From CBCXVS01 sp965178525 (GTDB taxonomy: Bacteria; Tectomicrobia; Entotheonellia; Entotheonellales; Entotheonellaceae): a DNA stretch of 31,313 nucleotides. Every line of letters starts with the position of its first letter. The stretch's first letter is position 1. The notes under the pieces were generated by a model. The model did no database searches. It was given only the letters and a program-made list of their open reading frames with translations, and had not been told where the DNA came from. Both the position numbers and the translations under genes were made by a program. This document shows, piece after piece, positions 15,508 to 24,254 of the stretch. The stretch lies in contig CBCXVS010000052.1 of NCBI GenBank assembly GCA_965178525.1, positions 1-31,313 of the forward strand, in the 5' to 3' direction.

Positions 15508-16539
15508 TCACTCTTTGGACGCGAAAGAAAGCCTGGCAGGCTTGCCGCCCCAACGCGACTTATACTTTTGCATCGTCTTCTCGTAGACTTGGATAATTTG
15601 GGGAGTAATGGTAGGGCGATCGAGATAACGAATCTGCTCACGTCCCTGAGTTCTTTCGCCATGACGGAGAATCGCCCGGATGCTTTCCGCAAACGCCATC
15701 ATATCCGGCTTGCAGATGTAACATCCCGGCGTGTTGCCAATGATGTCTCGCACATCGCCTACATCGGTCGCAACGATCGGTAAATTGCAGGCCATCGCCT
15801 GCTTCACAATATTGGACGATCCTTCCTGAAAGGCAGGAAAGACCAGGACATCGCAAGCATTCATGTACAAGGCCAGACGGTCCTGGGGTTCCTTATACAC
15901 CACGAGAAGCTCAATGGCAGGGTCGTGCTGGACGAGGTGCTCTGCCACAGCTCGCGCCAGGGGAAAATGTTTCACCGGGATCCGTGGGTTCGCGGCAAAG
16001 AGCAAATATTTTTTTTGGGCATCCAGTCCCAGGACCCTTCTGGCATGTTGTCTCTCAATAGGCCGAAAAAGCTCGAAGGCGACTTCGTGGGGGATGACGT
16101 ACACATCGTCGGTGTCTCTAAGCTTCTCGGCCATTTCCGGAGATTGAACGATTGCGGCATCGGCCAATCGGCCCAGTATCTGACCCGCACCCACAATCAA
16201 CCGACTAGACCACGTATGCTGGCCTTGCGCGTTCCTCACTGTTCCCAAGAGGTCATCGCCGTGATACGTCACCACCACCGGCACTTTCCATTGGGTACGG
16301 GCCACCATACCAACATAGCTATAATGAGCATGGACAAGATCGATCGCGCTATGGGCCAGATACTTCCGCAGTTGCACAACACCTTTCGGGTAAAGCAGCT
16401 TCCGTGGCCATGCGGATAAGACCAGTACTTCTATTTTCACCCCAGCTTGTTCTAACGACTGTATCTGAGTTCGAATGAAAGATCCATACGCCGGGTTCTC
16501 AGGTGTGGGATACATAGCTGTAACAATGAGTACTCTCAT
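15508..16539 (-). CDS. Glycosyltransferase, GT4 family
   Basis: 343 residues, intact GT-B enzyme. N-terminal lobe: MRVLIVTAMYPTPENPAYGS, FIRTQIQSLEQAGV, DLVHAHYSYVGMVAR, VVTYHGDDLLG. C-terminal lobe: AAIVQSPEMAEKLR, VYVIPHEVAFELFRP, KKYLLFAANPRIPVKHFPLA and the GT4 donor region VFPAFQEGSSNIVKQAMACN followed by LPIVATDVGDVRDII. The usual second glutamate of the E-x7-E pair appears as Gln (EGSSNIVKQ), which occurs in some members. It ends 3 bases before the asnB start, so the two are coupled. It should extend the lipid-linked oligosaccharide. Confidence 0.87.
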   Translation of the reverse strand: MRVLIVTAMYPTPENPAYGSFIRTQIQSLEQAGVKIEVLVLSAWPRKLLYPKGVVQLRKYLAHSAIDLVHAHYSYVGMVARTQWKVPVVVTYHGDDLLGTVRNAQGQHTWSSRLIVGAGQILGRLADAAIVQSPEMAEKLRDTDDVYVIPHEVAFELFRPIERQHARRVLGLDAQKKYLLFAANPRIPVKHFPLARAVAEHLVQHDPAIELLVVYKEPQDRLALYMNACDVLVFPAFQEGSSNIVKQAMACNLPIVATDVGDVRDIIGNTPGCYICKPDMMAFAESIRAILRHGERTQGREQIRYLDRPTITPQIIQVYEKTMQKYKSRWGGKPARLSFASKE

Positions 16540-16552
16540 CTGATCATCCCTC

Positions 16553-17719
16553 TTAATACCAGCGTAGATTGGACCAATGTCTCACGAGTTGGCGTGACAG
16601 TCGAGCCAAGAGTGGGAAATGTTTTATTCGTGATTTGGCATCAAGCAAACAACGGTCCATGTAGTAAGGTAAGGGATGCCGGAAAACACGAATGGTATAT
16701 TTCCAATGGGAATGATTGGCAAACCTATACTTGTAATCTTCATCACCTATAGTAAAATCAAATTTTGCCACATCATGCTCTAAAGCATACTCCAGCAATA
16801 TTTTTAGCAAAACTTCACCTGGCGAGCGTTTAGCATAACTAATATCAAATGTTGGTTTATACCAGATCATTCTGTTTGCATACTTAAATCCGATATGAAG
16901 CACAATTGGAGCTTAGTTGAGGAGTAGAACGGAAAAAAGCAACCATCCGGTTGGGGCCAATTCCCGTACTATCTCTCTATAAAACGTCTGTTGCTGCTCA
17001 TCGAGAAACAGGCTTGGTGTATCCGTTAACGCCTAGCGGTGAATATGCTGCTGGAAAAGGCATTCCAGGTAGTCCATGCTTTCTTCAACACTCGTGTAGT
17101 TTTTGAATTCCAACTGACCGTGCTTGCAGAAGTAGTTATAATGTCGGCGCAAGCTTTTCTTCTTGACGAGTTGTTGATCGGCATTGGGGTCGTCACCAAA
17201 GACACGAGCGTGAGCCTGATACAGCCCTCGCACATCCGTCCGATACCCACATGGATCGAAAAAGTCTGGCAGGAAGCGCAATAGGGAGGACGTCTCCGGG
17301 ATATCAGCGAGGCAAAGCATATCCCACTGCTGGTCATTCTCCAGCAGCCACTGCAACATCAGTGGCAACGCGGCGCTCTGTGTCCGATCCACAATGAAGT
17401 CGCAGTAATCGGATGAACGCGCCCCTATGAACTCTACGATTCGCCGCTTGCGTCCCAACACCCGATGCTCTGAGAGCATGAGCGGCGCAATGCCCACCAT
17501 CTCTCCCGCCACCTCGGCCAACAGGATCAGCGGCCGGGCCTTGCCACGCAAGGCTTTCCACCAACTTGCGTGCCACTCGAACGTCTGGAAGATCGTGTTG
17601 GTTTCACTGCGTTCGACCAGCGCATTCCACTCGGTTTTTCGCGGCCAAAGCGCATCCAGTCCGGTCATCTCTGTCAGCCGGACTGGCGGCTTCTCTGTCT
17701 CTCGGGCAGCGCTAGACAA
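16553..17719 (-). pseudogene. GNAT/CelD-type (FemAB-like) acyltransferase with two in-frame stops
   Basis: One continuous frame of about 388 codons, broken by TAG at 17035-17033 and TAA at 16915-16913. N-terminal part: WNALVERSETNTIFQTFEWH, ASWWKALRG, RPLILLAEVAGEMVGIAPLM, VEFIGARSSDYCDFIV. Middle: KKKSLRRHYNYFCKHGQLEF, FQQHIHR-stop-ALTDTPSLFLD (the family commonly has Trp at that position; TGG to TAG is one change). After the second stop: APIVLHIGFKYANRMIWYKP, DISYAKRSPGEVLLKILLEY, FDFTIGDEDYKYRFA, as in BcsL/CelD-like acetyltransferases of EPS loci. The start is TTG 17719 behind GAGGAG. The 16.6-17.0 kb part is visibly more AT-rich. The fragments are unlikely to work separately. Confidence 0.8.
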
Positions 17720-17770
17720 ATCGCGTTCTCCTCAATAGCAGGATGAGAGGGCATGCTCGCTTTGGGTTGG

Positions 17771-18919
17771 TCAACCGATGTGCCCAGACTCAGCAAGATG
17801 GGCGTGGACCTGCAGTTCCTGTAGCAAGTGATACAGAATCATCGCCAGATTTCTGGGATAGGCTCTCCGGTCGGTGAGCAAGCCATAATTGCCGCGCGAG
17901 AAAAACGCCATGCCCCCATCTCGTCTCTGCTGCGATAAGACCCAGCTGTAGGCACGCTCCGCGCCAGGACGAAATGAGCCCAGTCCGAAGACCGTTGCTT
18001 GACTGAGTGCGGTGGCGAGGGCGGCCGTATAGTAGGGCGCCTCCGGTCGCTCGCGGTGGCAATCGTATCGAGCCGCACCTGATGCGGAGAAACCTGTAGA
18101 TAGGAAACGCGCCAATTTTTCCAGGATGGGCCAGGCTTGAGGGTCCTGGGACAGACGGTAATAAGCGAGTAAATCGAGCCATTCGAAAGCATTGTACTGG
18201 AAACATAGGAAGTGAGGACGCCCTTTCACTTCCGCATGGGCCACACCATACGGCAGTTCTCCGCTCTCCATTTGCACATCACGTAAGAAGGCCAGCATGG
18301 CCTGGCATGGCGTCAGGTACGCCGTGTCTCGTGTTGCGGCGGCCAGCGCGGCCAACGTCGACAACGTTGAGGCGGTATTGTTGGGTATGATACCAGCGGA
18401 AGCATCGGTCCAGTAGTTGATGGCAAGGCCGCGGTCATGCTCTTGAAAACCGATATGATTGACCAGAAACCCATGCCACCGAGTCGCCGCGGTCAACAGC
18501 GTTTCCCGTTGTGTACGGCGATAGCTCTCCAGGAGCCCTATCGTGGCCATATTACCTTCTATCGTGGCAATCTTACCCTGCCTCGAAGCAAGAGCCGGGT
18601 ATTCCCAGTATCCTCCCGGACATTGTGCGGAAGCCACAAATTCGGTACACGCCAAAGCGAGTTCCCGACCTTGCGTATGCTCTAGGAGGTCGGCAAGGCA
18701 CCAATTAGCAAGGATCCAGTACCCTTGGGTTTGCATGAAGGCGTAGTCATCTGCCCAAGGGAGGAAATCCAGATAGCTCTTGATAAATCGCCCGATTCTG
18801 AAATTCCAGCGTATCCCGGAGTCCGGCCCAGCAAGGGCCCGGCCATCCCAATAGTTCTGCAGTAGATAGTGGTGTAACTGGCTGGCAGCGTGACGTAATG
18901 CCTCGGCTGAAAGCGTCAT
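17771..18919 (-). CDS. Alpha/alpha-toroid protein of the EPS locus
   Basis: 382 residues from ATG 18919 (AGGAG 6 nt upstream). The sequence is built from repeated helical pairs with Trp/Tyr/Gly-rich turns: NYWDGRALAGPDSGIRWNFR, IGRFIKSYLDFLPWADD, SAQCPGGYWEYPALASRQGK, ATIEGNMATIGLLESYRRTQ, SGELPYGVAHAEVKGRPHFL, FQYNAFEWLDLLAYYRL, SQQRRDGGMAFFSRGNYGLL. This is the look of an (alpha/alpha)6 barrel as in glycoside hydrolases, uronyl lyases or prenyltransferase-like toroids. No signal peptide is seen, and I cannot choose an activity. It starts 39 bases after the deacetylase-like gene and is part of a tight three-gene unit with it and a methyltransferase. Confidence 0.7.
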   Translation of the reverse strand: MTLSAEALRHAASQLHHYLLQNYWDGRALAGPDSGIRWNFRIGRFIKSYLDFLPWADDYAFMQTQGYWILANWCLADLLEHTQGRELALACTEFVASAQCPGGYWEYPALASRQGKIATIEGNMATIGLLESYRRTQRETLLTAATRWHGFLVNHIGFQEHDRGLAINYWTDASAGIIPNNTASTLSTLAALAAATRDTAYLTPCQAMLAFLRDVQMESGELPYGVAHAEVKGRPHFLCFQYNAFEWLDLLAYYRLSQDPQAWPILEKLARFLSTGFSASGAARYDCHRERPEAPYYTAALATALSQATVFGLGSFRPGAERAYSWVLSQQRRDGGMAFFSRGNYGLLTDRRAYPRNLAMILYHLLQELQVHAHLAESGHIG

Positions 18920-18957
18920 GCGCGGCTCCTGCGGCAGGCGCTGCACGGGGGCAGAGA

Positions 18958-20265
18958 TCAGAGGCTTTCGGAGGGAAAGCACAGAGAGGTCAGCGGGAGC
19001 GTGACGCTCTCCATGCCGCCGTCATCGGCAGGATTACGCTGAAGCCCCTGCACGGGGACCCCCTGGATGTCGACTTCCGTCTTATGACGATCGGGTACGT
19101 AAAAGGTAAGGCCTTGTAGCTGCTCCATTGTCGGGACGATTGTCCCGAACACAGGATCATCAAGATGCTCCAGATGGAGCTGTGTCACGCCCTGGGTTTG
19201 CTCATGTGACCAAACCAGATATTGATGGGCTTGGTAATAGCGGAGAAGCTTAGCCGTCGTCGTCACATATATCTGCCCCGTGCGATACTCGTGCTCCAGG
19301 TGTCTCAAAGCGACTTGGGTTTCCGGAGCGATCGCATCCTGACAATCATGGTTCTTCCCAAAATGCGTATAGACAATCATGAAACCCTGTCTGTTTCTGA
19401 GATGTTCCAGAACCCATGGGGAAATCGCATAAGCCAAGCCGCGTGATGTGGCGCCCCGGTCGATGTTGACGGGACGATTGCAGTAGCGCCTGAATTCGTG
19501 GACGTGCTGGCCGTCTGCAAGTTGCAACGGCCGCATCAACTGATTCTGCCACTGCATGATATATCGCTCATCTCCCCACCGCCCGAGGGCATTCTTGCGG
19601 ATTTCCTTTAAGACGCTGAGGGGTGAACGCAGCGGATAACGTGCATCAAAAACGGTACCCAAGGAAGACGCGGCATCGGCAGAGGACTGTCCAACCATTC
19701 GTGTCGTGGCACCAACCCAGACAAAGCGTATACCATAGTCAAGGGTAATATCCGCATGATAGACGTTCGAACCGAGATCATCACCCTGGCATTCGCCAAA
19801 CATGTATTCAAACTTGCGGCAAAAATTACTACGGGCGCCATAATGATTAATCCATACCGTGAGCTTGCACTCTGCATGGTATAGCACCTCCAGGGCACGC
19901 AGGATATCATCACGGCTGGCGGCGCCATCGCCGTAGGTGTGTAGACAATCAATATAGCCCGCTTGTATCAGATCGATGATCACACGCTGCGCCTGCTCAT
20001 CATGGGTAAAATACGAAAACGCACCCGGTATGTCATAGAAGTAAAAGCTGTTGCCGATCTCTAAACCCACCCCTTCCCCCATACGCTTACGATCCTTGAT
20101 GTTTAAAAATCGCTGAATGTCGAGAAATTCCGCCGTGGTCTGCGTCTCGTCAATATCACTGCAAATAGCGAACCCGGCGCGGTATGGATATGGGAACCGG
20201 CGCAGAGAAGGCTGCGCTCCCTCCAACACCGACACTGAGCTCTCCCCCCTCACAAGCGCACTCAT
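18958..20265 (-). CDS. Polysaccharide deacetylase-like protein
   Basis: 435 residues. The N-terminal part has FPYPYRAGFAICSDIDETQT, where the Asp pair (about D37/D39) matches the catalytic and metal Asp of NodB-type deacetylases. Later come IDCLHTYGDGAASRDDILRA and VWINHYGARSNF, candidates for metal His residues. The C-terminal half (IQGVPVQGLQRNPADDGGME) is not recognised. It lacks an obvious signal peptide, so an intracellular or non-hydrolytic role is possible. Its ATG overlaps the methyltransferase stop (ATGA at 20265-20262), which implies translational coupling. With the toroid protein downstream it forms an uncharacterised modification unit in the EPS locus. Confidence 0.7.
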   Translation of the reverse strand: MSALVRGESSVSVLEGAQPSLRRFPYPYRAGFAICSDIDETQTTAEFLDIQRFLNIKDRKRMGEGVGLEIGNSFYFYDIPGAFSYFTHDEQAQRVIIDLIQAGYIDCLHTYGDGAASRDDILRALEVLYHAECKLTVWINHYGARSNFCRKFEYMFGECQGDDLGSNVYHADITLDYGIRFVWVGATTRMVGQSSADAASSLGTVFDARYPLRSPLSVLKEIRKNALGRWGDERYIMQWQNQLMRPLQLADGQHVHEFRRYCNRPVNIDRGATSRGLAYAISPWVLEHLRNRQGFMIVYTHFGKNHDCQDAIAPETQVALRHLEHEYRTGQIYVTTTAKLLRYYQAHQYLVWSHEQTQGVTQLHLEHLDDPVFGTIVPTMEQLQGLTFYVPDRHKTEVDIQGVPVQGLQRNPADDGGMESVTLPLTSLCFPSESL

Positions 20266-21236
20266 GAGTTCTGTTCCACACGCTTCATAGCGCTCTCGTT
20301 CTGTCCACGCATATCATGCCTGTTGTCCACCAGAGGGGAAGCAACGACCAAAACAAAATCTCCCATGAGCCGATCTAAATGCACCCGCGCGACCAAACGA
20401 TCGAACCGCTCTCCGAGGGTATCACCCAAAAGTCGTCGGATGCGCAATGGGATATTGCGTAACCCTGACAACTCTTTCACGTGGAAGAAGTCGATGATCT
20501 CTCGTCTTAATTCGGCTGTATCATAACAGTAATAATAGATTCCCGAGTCGTGAAATCCTATTTTAGGAATTTTCTTATATTGCCTTGACCAGTTAAAGTT
20601 ATACGTAGTTAAAACTAGATGTCCATCCTCATATAGAAATTCACGACTATGAGCTAGGAAATTACGTCTCAATTGTTGGGTAGGCAAGTGTTCAAACACG
20701 CCCACACTGACAACGCGGTCAAAAGCTGGCTGCGAACGCAGTGGCATGTGGTTCAAGTCGGCCCGAATCACATCGAATCCCGGACGCTTCCCGACTTTGG
20801 ATTTTAACTGTCGCAAGGAGGCCAGAGAAAAATCAACCCCGACGAAATCACCACATTGGGCCAGTAAAGGCAGCGATATCCGTCCCGTGCCGCATCCTAA
20901 CTCCAGAACCCGGCTCGTTTCTGACAATTCCGAACCGCGTATAATGGCGTCGAGTTCGACTTTGGTTTGATAGGGCGTAATGTCCGCATCATACACCGGT
21001 GCATCAGCGTCTCGAGCGTCAATCTCAGCTTTCTTTATTTCCACGTCGGTGTCATCCTCCCCCAGATACACCAAATCGGGGATGCCCTCCACGATGCAAT
21101 AACGATGGCGACACTGAGCACAGTCTAAACTGCCCATCTCAACCTCTCCGGATGACCCGGCGACCTGAATACGTAACTGTAGGGGAAAGGCGCCATCGCG
21201 AGGACAAGCCAGCATATCTACTACATTGGGGGTCAT
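20262..21236 (-). CDS. SAM-dependent methyltransferase with Trm112-like zinc ribbon
   Basis: 324 residues. An N-terminal Trm112-type domain has LACPRDG near residue 9 and CAQCRHRYCIVEGIPDLVYL near residue 39, supplying the Cys residues of a zinc ribbon. A class I methyltransferase core follows: SRVLELGCGTGRISLPLLAQ near residue 108 (SAM loop), FVGVDFSLASLRQL (acidic end of beta 2), DVIRADLNHMPLRSQPAFDR and VVSVGVFEHLPTQQLRRNFL. A C-terminal helical extension of about 100 residues may bind the acceptor. The substrate is presumably a sugar or lipid-linked saccharide, judging from its place between a GT4 and the deacetylase-like gene; this is inference. The 20.46-20.68 kb part is AT-rich. Confidence 0.83.
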   Translation of the reverse strand: MTPNVVDMLACPRDGAFPLQLRIQVAGSSGEVEMGSLDCAQCRHRYCIVEGIPDLVYLGEDDTDVEIKKAEIDARDADAPVYDADITPYQTKVELDAIIRGSELSETSRVLELGCGTGRISLPLLAQCGDFVGVDFSLASLRQLKSKVGKRPGFDVIRADLNHMPLRSQPAFDRVVSVGVFEHLPTQQLRRNFLAHSREFLYEDGHLVLTTYNFNWSRQYKKIPKIGFHDSGIYYYCYDTAELRREIIDFFHVKELSGLRNIPLRIRRLLGDTLGERFDRLVARVHLDRLMGDFVLVVASPLVDNRHDMRGQNESAMKRVEQNS

Positions 21237-21279
21237 GTACCACCTCCATCACTCCGCCGCCCACGACTCGATGAGGATA

Positions 21280-22401
21280 TTAGGGTCGTGGCCTGGAAAA
21301 TTGTCTCTTTCTCGGGTTGGCCTGGGCAGCCTTGATGGCGCGATGGTAAACAGCAAGCGTTTGTTGGGCCACGACGCACGGTGCCCATTCGGACTCGACC
21401 TTGCGCTTGCCATTCGCACCCATTTGATGGCGCAACGCCTTGTCGCGCAACAGGCGCACGATCGCGTCTGCCAGTGCACGCTCGTCATGGGGCGGCACCA
21501 GGAAGCCCGTGCGACCCTGATCAACCTGATCAGGGAGACCGCCTACCGTCGTCGCGACGACCGGCTTAGCAAAGGTATAGGCGATGGGAATGACACCACT
21601 TTGCGAAGCATCAATATAAGGCAGAGCGACGAGGCTCGCACGCCGGAACAAGTCGTCGCGCTCTGTATCGGAAAGGTACTCATTGTAGACGGTGAACTTT
21701 CCGGGATGGACCATCATGCGCCGATACCTGGCGAAGTTTTCTCCCTGGCCAGCGATAAGGATTCTCGCATTGGGTACTTGCGCCGTAATGAGAGGCTCCG
21801 CTCGGATGAGATAATCCAAGCCTTTGTATTGCCAGATGCGCCCGAAAAATAAGATCAGATGATCCTCCTCCAGGCCATCCGGCGGCCCCATGTCGGCGCC
21901 ACACGCGACATGCGGGATAACGTGGATGACGTCGTTGGGAATGCGTAAACGGTCCATCACAACTTGCTTCAACCGCGTCGCGTGCACAATGCATTGATCG
22001 CCGCGACGATGGCCATAATCCGTGATCCACTGCCGGACTTTGATCGCATCCCTCTCGCCGATATGGCTGCGGGGATCATGAATCGTGACCACCAGAGGAT
22101 ACCGTTGCAAAAATGGGAAGGCCAAGTTGAACCAGAAATGCTCGGATTGCATGTGGACCACATCAGGATCGACATGCCGGATATACCGCAGTAAGGAGGC
22201 GACCATCCGCAACTGTGGTACAAGTTGACTCAATCGCGGCTTCTTGAAAGGTTGAGAATCCATGCCCGGCGCCAACAAGGAGACATAGGGTGACATGAGG
22301 TGGTCAGGAAGCAAGAGACAGACGTCTACTTCTTGAGCCAATGCACTGGCCAAGCGGACACAATACTCTCCAAAATCAAAGGAAAGGAATACCACCTTCA
22401 T
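21280..22401 (-). CDS. Glycosyltransferase, GT4 family
   Basis: 373 residues, intact. N-terminal lobe: MKVVFLSFDFGEYCVRLASA, VDPDVVHMQSEHFWFNLAFP, VVTIHDPRSHIGERDA, IVHATRLKQVVMDRL, IHVIPHVACGADMGP. C-terminal lobe: LILFFGRIWQYKGLDYLIRA, ARILIAGQGENFARYRRM, YLSDTERDDLFRRASLVALP, YIDASQSGVIPIAYTFAKPV, VATTVGGLPDQVDQGRTGFL, VPPHDERALADAIVRLLRD. The donor-site acid of the E-x7-E motif is replaced by a DASQSG variant known in part of the family. It lies between the broken flippase (105 bp upstream) and the methyltransferase and should act on the lipid-linked repeat unit. Confidence 0.88.
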   Translation of the reverse strand: MKVVFLSFDFGEYCVRLASALAQEVDVCLLLPDHLMSPYVSLLAPGMDSQPFKKPRLSQLVPQLRMVASLLRYIRHVDPDVVHMQSEHFWFNLAFPFLQRYPLVVTIHDPRSHIGERDAIKVRQWITDYGHRRGDQCIVHATRLKQVVMDRLRIPNDVIHVIPHVACGADMGPPDGLEEDHLILFFGRIWQYKGLDYLIRAEPLITAQVPNARILIAGQGENFARYRRMMVHPGKFTVYNEYLSDTERDDLFRRASLVALPYIDASQSGVIPIAYTFAKPVVATTVGGLPDQVDQGRTGFLVPPHDERALADAIVRLLRDKALRHQMGANGKRKVESEWAPCVVAQQTLAVYHRAIKAAQANPRKRQFSRPRP

Positions 22402-22924
22402 GGGGCTACCCGAGTACAGGCCGGCGGAAGTAAGTTACCCGTTCGAACACCGCAAGGTTAGAAGAATCAACGATGATAGGTGGAACGTTACTTGCGGTAC
22501 GCCGTACTAGTCCTGCTGCTCTGCCGGTTGCGGCAAAGCGACGCGGAGCCATGAGTCCTGGTACCGAACGCGGAGCTGGCGCAGACCTCCATGGACCAAG
22601 ACGACCAATACCAGCCAGACACCCGTGTAGAGGACCGCACTGGCTAGGATCGCTCGCAGGATGCCCTGCCGATGGACGATGCCAAGATAGACGGCGATAC
22701 AGAGGCCCGCCACACTGGGCTTCCAGACCAACCGGCCGAGCGCGATGCGGGTGAATAGTTTCGAGACGGCGGCATAGTGTTGGAAGCAGTCAACCAGTCC
22801 GGTGAGCAGGGTGGTTATGGCGGCACCCAGAAGGCCAAACTGACGAATCAGGATCAGACCCGCAACGAGGTTGACCAGCATATCGATCGTGACGATCCGC
22901 AAGGTGACTTTCTCTCGCAGGCTG

Positions 22925-22930
22925 GCTAAC
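22925..22930. repeat. Target-site duplication, left copy
   Basis: GCTAAC directly before the element, identical to the six bases directly after it (23190-23195). With one more base on the outside (G at 22924 and 23189) a 7-bp duplication GGCTAAC is also possible. Confidence 0.8.
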
Positions 22931-23189
22931 CCGAAGTTCCTCCCGTGATTCGGCGACAACTTGTTGAAATAAAAACTCAAAAGCCTGAAACGAATTGACC
23001 TTTGTTCCCATGTAAATCGCAAAATTTTCGCTCATATTCTGCAAAATGGGCTTGACATCGTCTGCAAACGTATGACCATAAGCCATGTCGTTTCAGGAGG
23101 TTGGATTGTTCCCCTGTAAATGGACTTTTGAATTGGGCTAACCTGTTGATCTACTTAACCCTCTGCCTATTCTGCCAGGGGAACTTCGG
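22931..23189. mobile_element. 259-bp MITE-like element inside wzx (copy 1)
   Basis: Starts CCGAAGTTCC (22931-22940) and ends GGAACTTCGG (23180-23189), perfect 10-bp inverted ends. It is flanked by GCTAAC direct repeats. Its frame effect on wzx is exactly that of an insertion. It is too short for a transposase; the largest open stretch inside is about 52 codons on the minus strand (MAYGHTFADDVKPIL..) and matches nothing I know. It is much more AT-rich than wzx. Inside are a perfect -35-like TTGACA (23052-23057), AGGAGG (23095-23100) 5 nt before TTG 23106, and an internal direct repeat (TTTGTTCCCATGTAAAT at 23001 and ATTGTTCCCCTGTAAAT at 23105). The last 73 bp recur, inverted, at 31241-31313. 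Confidence 0.85.
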
Positions 23190-23195
23190 GCTAAC
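23190..23195. repeat. Target-site duplication, right copy
   Basis: GCTAAC directly after the element, matching 22925-22930. In the wzx frame the duplicated bases encode part of Leu-Ala (LLA), which lets the original junction be reconstructed. Confidence 0.8.
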
Positions 23196-24254
23196 AGGAC
23201 CTGGCCAAGCGCATGGGTAAGGGAGAGAAAGATCAGGTTCCACACCATGATACGCAAAGCGCCGGCCGCCAGCAAAAAATCCCTTTCTCCATAGAAGCGT
23301 ACAAGCACAGCATCGGCCAGAAAGAACAAACCAATGGCGCTGGGCAAGGCAATGGCTAATAGCAACTCGATCACCTGCTCACCGATCCGTTGCAGACGAC
23401 GAACGCTGGCGTCGAAGTGCCGACACATCATGGGAAAGACACTCACGACGATACTTTGATAGATGAGATTCACCGGTACCAGCGCTTGTGTTACAGCACT
23501 GTAGAGTCCCAGTTCGGTTTCACTGGCCAGTTTCGAAAGAAGCACAATGTTGAGGCCAGCCCAGACGGCGATGAGGCTGTCAATCCCCAAAAAGGTGACG
23601 GCAGTTTTCATCATCGACCGCGCCAAACGGAGATCAATCCGCACGCGCGGTCGGGTAATATATCGAAGCATCAGCCCCCATTCGATCGCCACGATGGCCA
23701 TCAAGGAGCCTAGCAGCAAGACGAGCATGTGATGGAGACCGTAACCCTGCGACAGGATCAGAAACGCCAGGCCCATTTTCGCGATATTCGCTGGCACATT
23801 GGCATAAGCAATATAATGCATGCGTTCCCAAGCTTGAAACACCGCCTCGCAGACCGCCGCCAGGGCATAGGGAATTAATCCGAGGGACAGCAAGAGAATG
23901 GCAAAAGAGGTCTCCGTGGAATAGTGCAGCAACCACACGCAGCCCAACTGGATTGAGAGTGAGCCAAGAGAAGATGCCACCACGATCATGCTACCGTGGA
24001 CGAGGTATTGGTCGGTTTTCGTTCTGTCTTTCGTGATGTCTCGCGTGATGAGCGTGCTCAGGCCGGCCACCGCGAAGACCTGAAAGGTATAGAAGAACGT
24101 CAGGGCCAAAGACATCTGGCCAAAGACAAAAGTACCCAGGTAGCGGGCGACCAAGGCGTATAGGATGAACGTCGTCGCCCGGTTCAGGACGTCACTCGTC
24201 AGGAGGGACGCAGCATTGCCTACGAGTCTGCGGACGCCGCTGCCCATCGCATCC

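Noticed and set aside
4598..17035. Recoding of TAG or TAA as a sense codon
   Set aside because: TAG and TAA both end several intact genes here (HmuT, DUF423, Wzy-like and PAP2 end with TAG; DUF4926, DegT and two others with TAA), and both kinds of stop occur inside broken genes.
22481..22495. Sigma54-like site TGGAACG-TTAC-TTGC on the plus strand
   Set aside because: Spacing is right but it faces into the antisense strand of wzx with no gene to drive; it probably arises by chance.
22790..23086. Minus-strand 98-codon frame from the mobile element into wzx
   Set aside because: Its second half is wzx in the wrong frame; the start has no ribosome-binding site (the preceding bases are the complement of AGGAGG). 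Only the first 52 codons could be element-specific.
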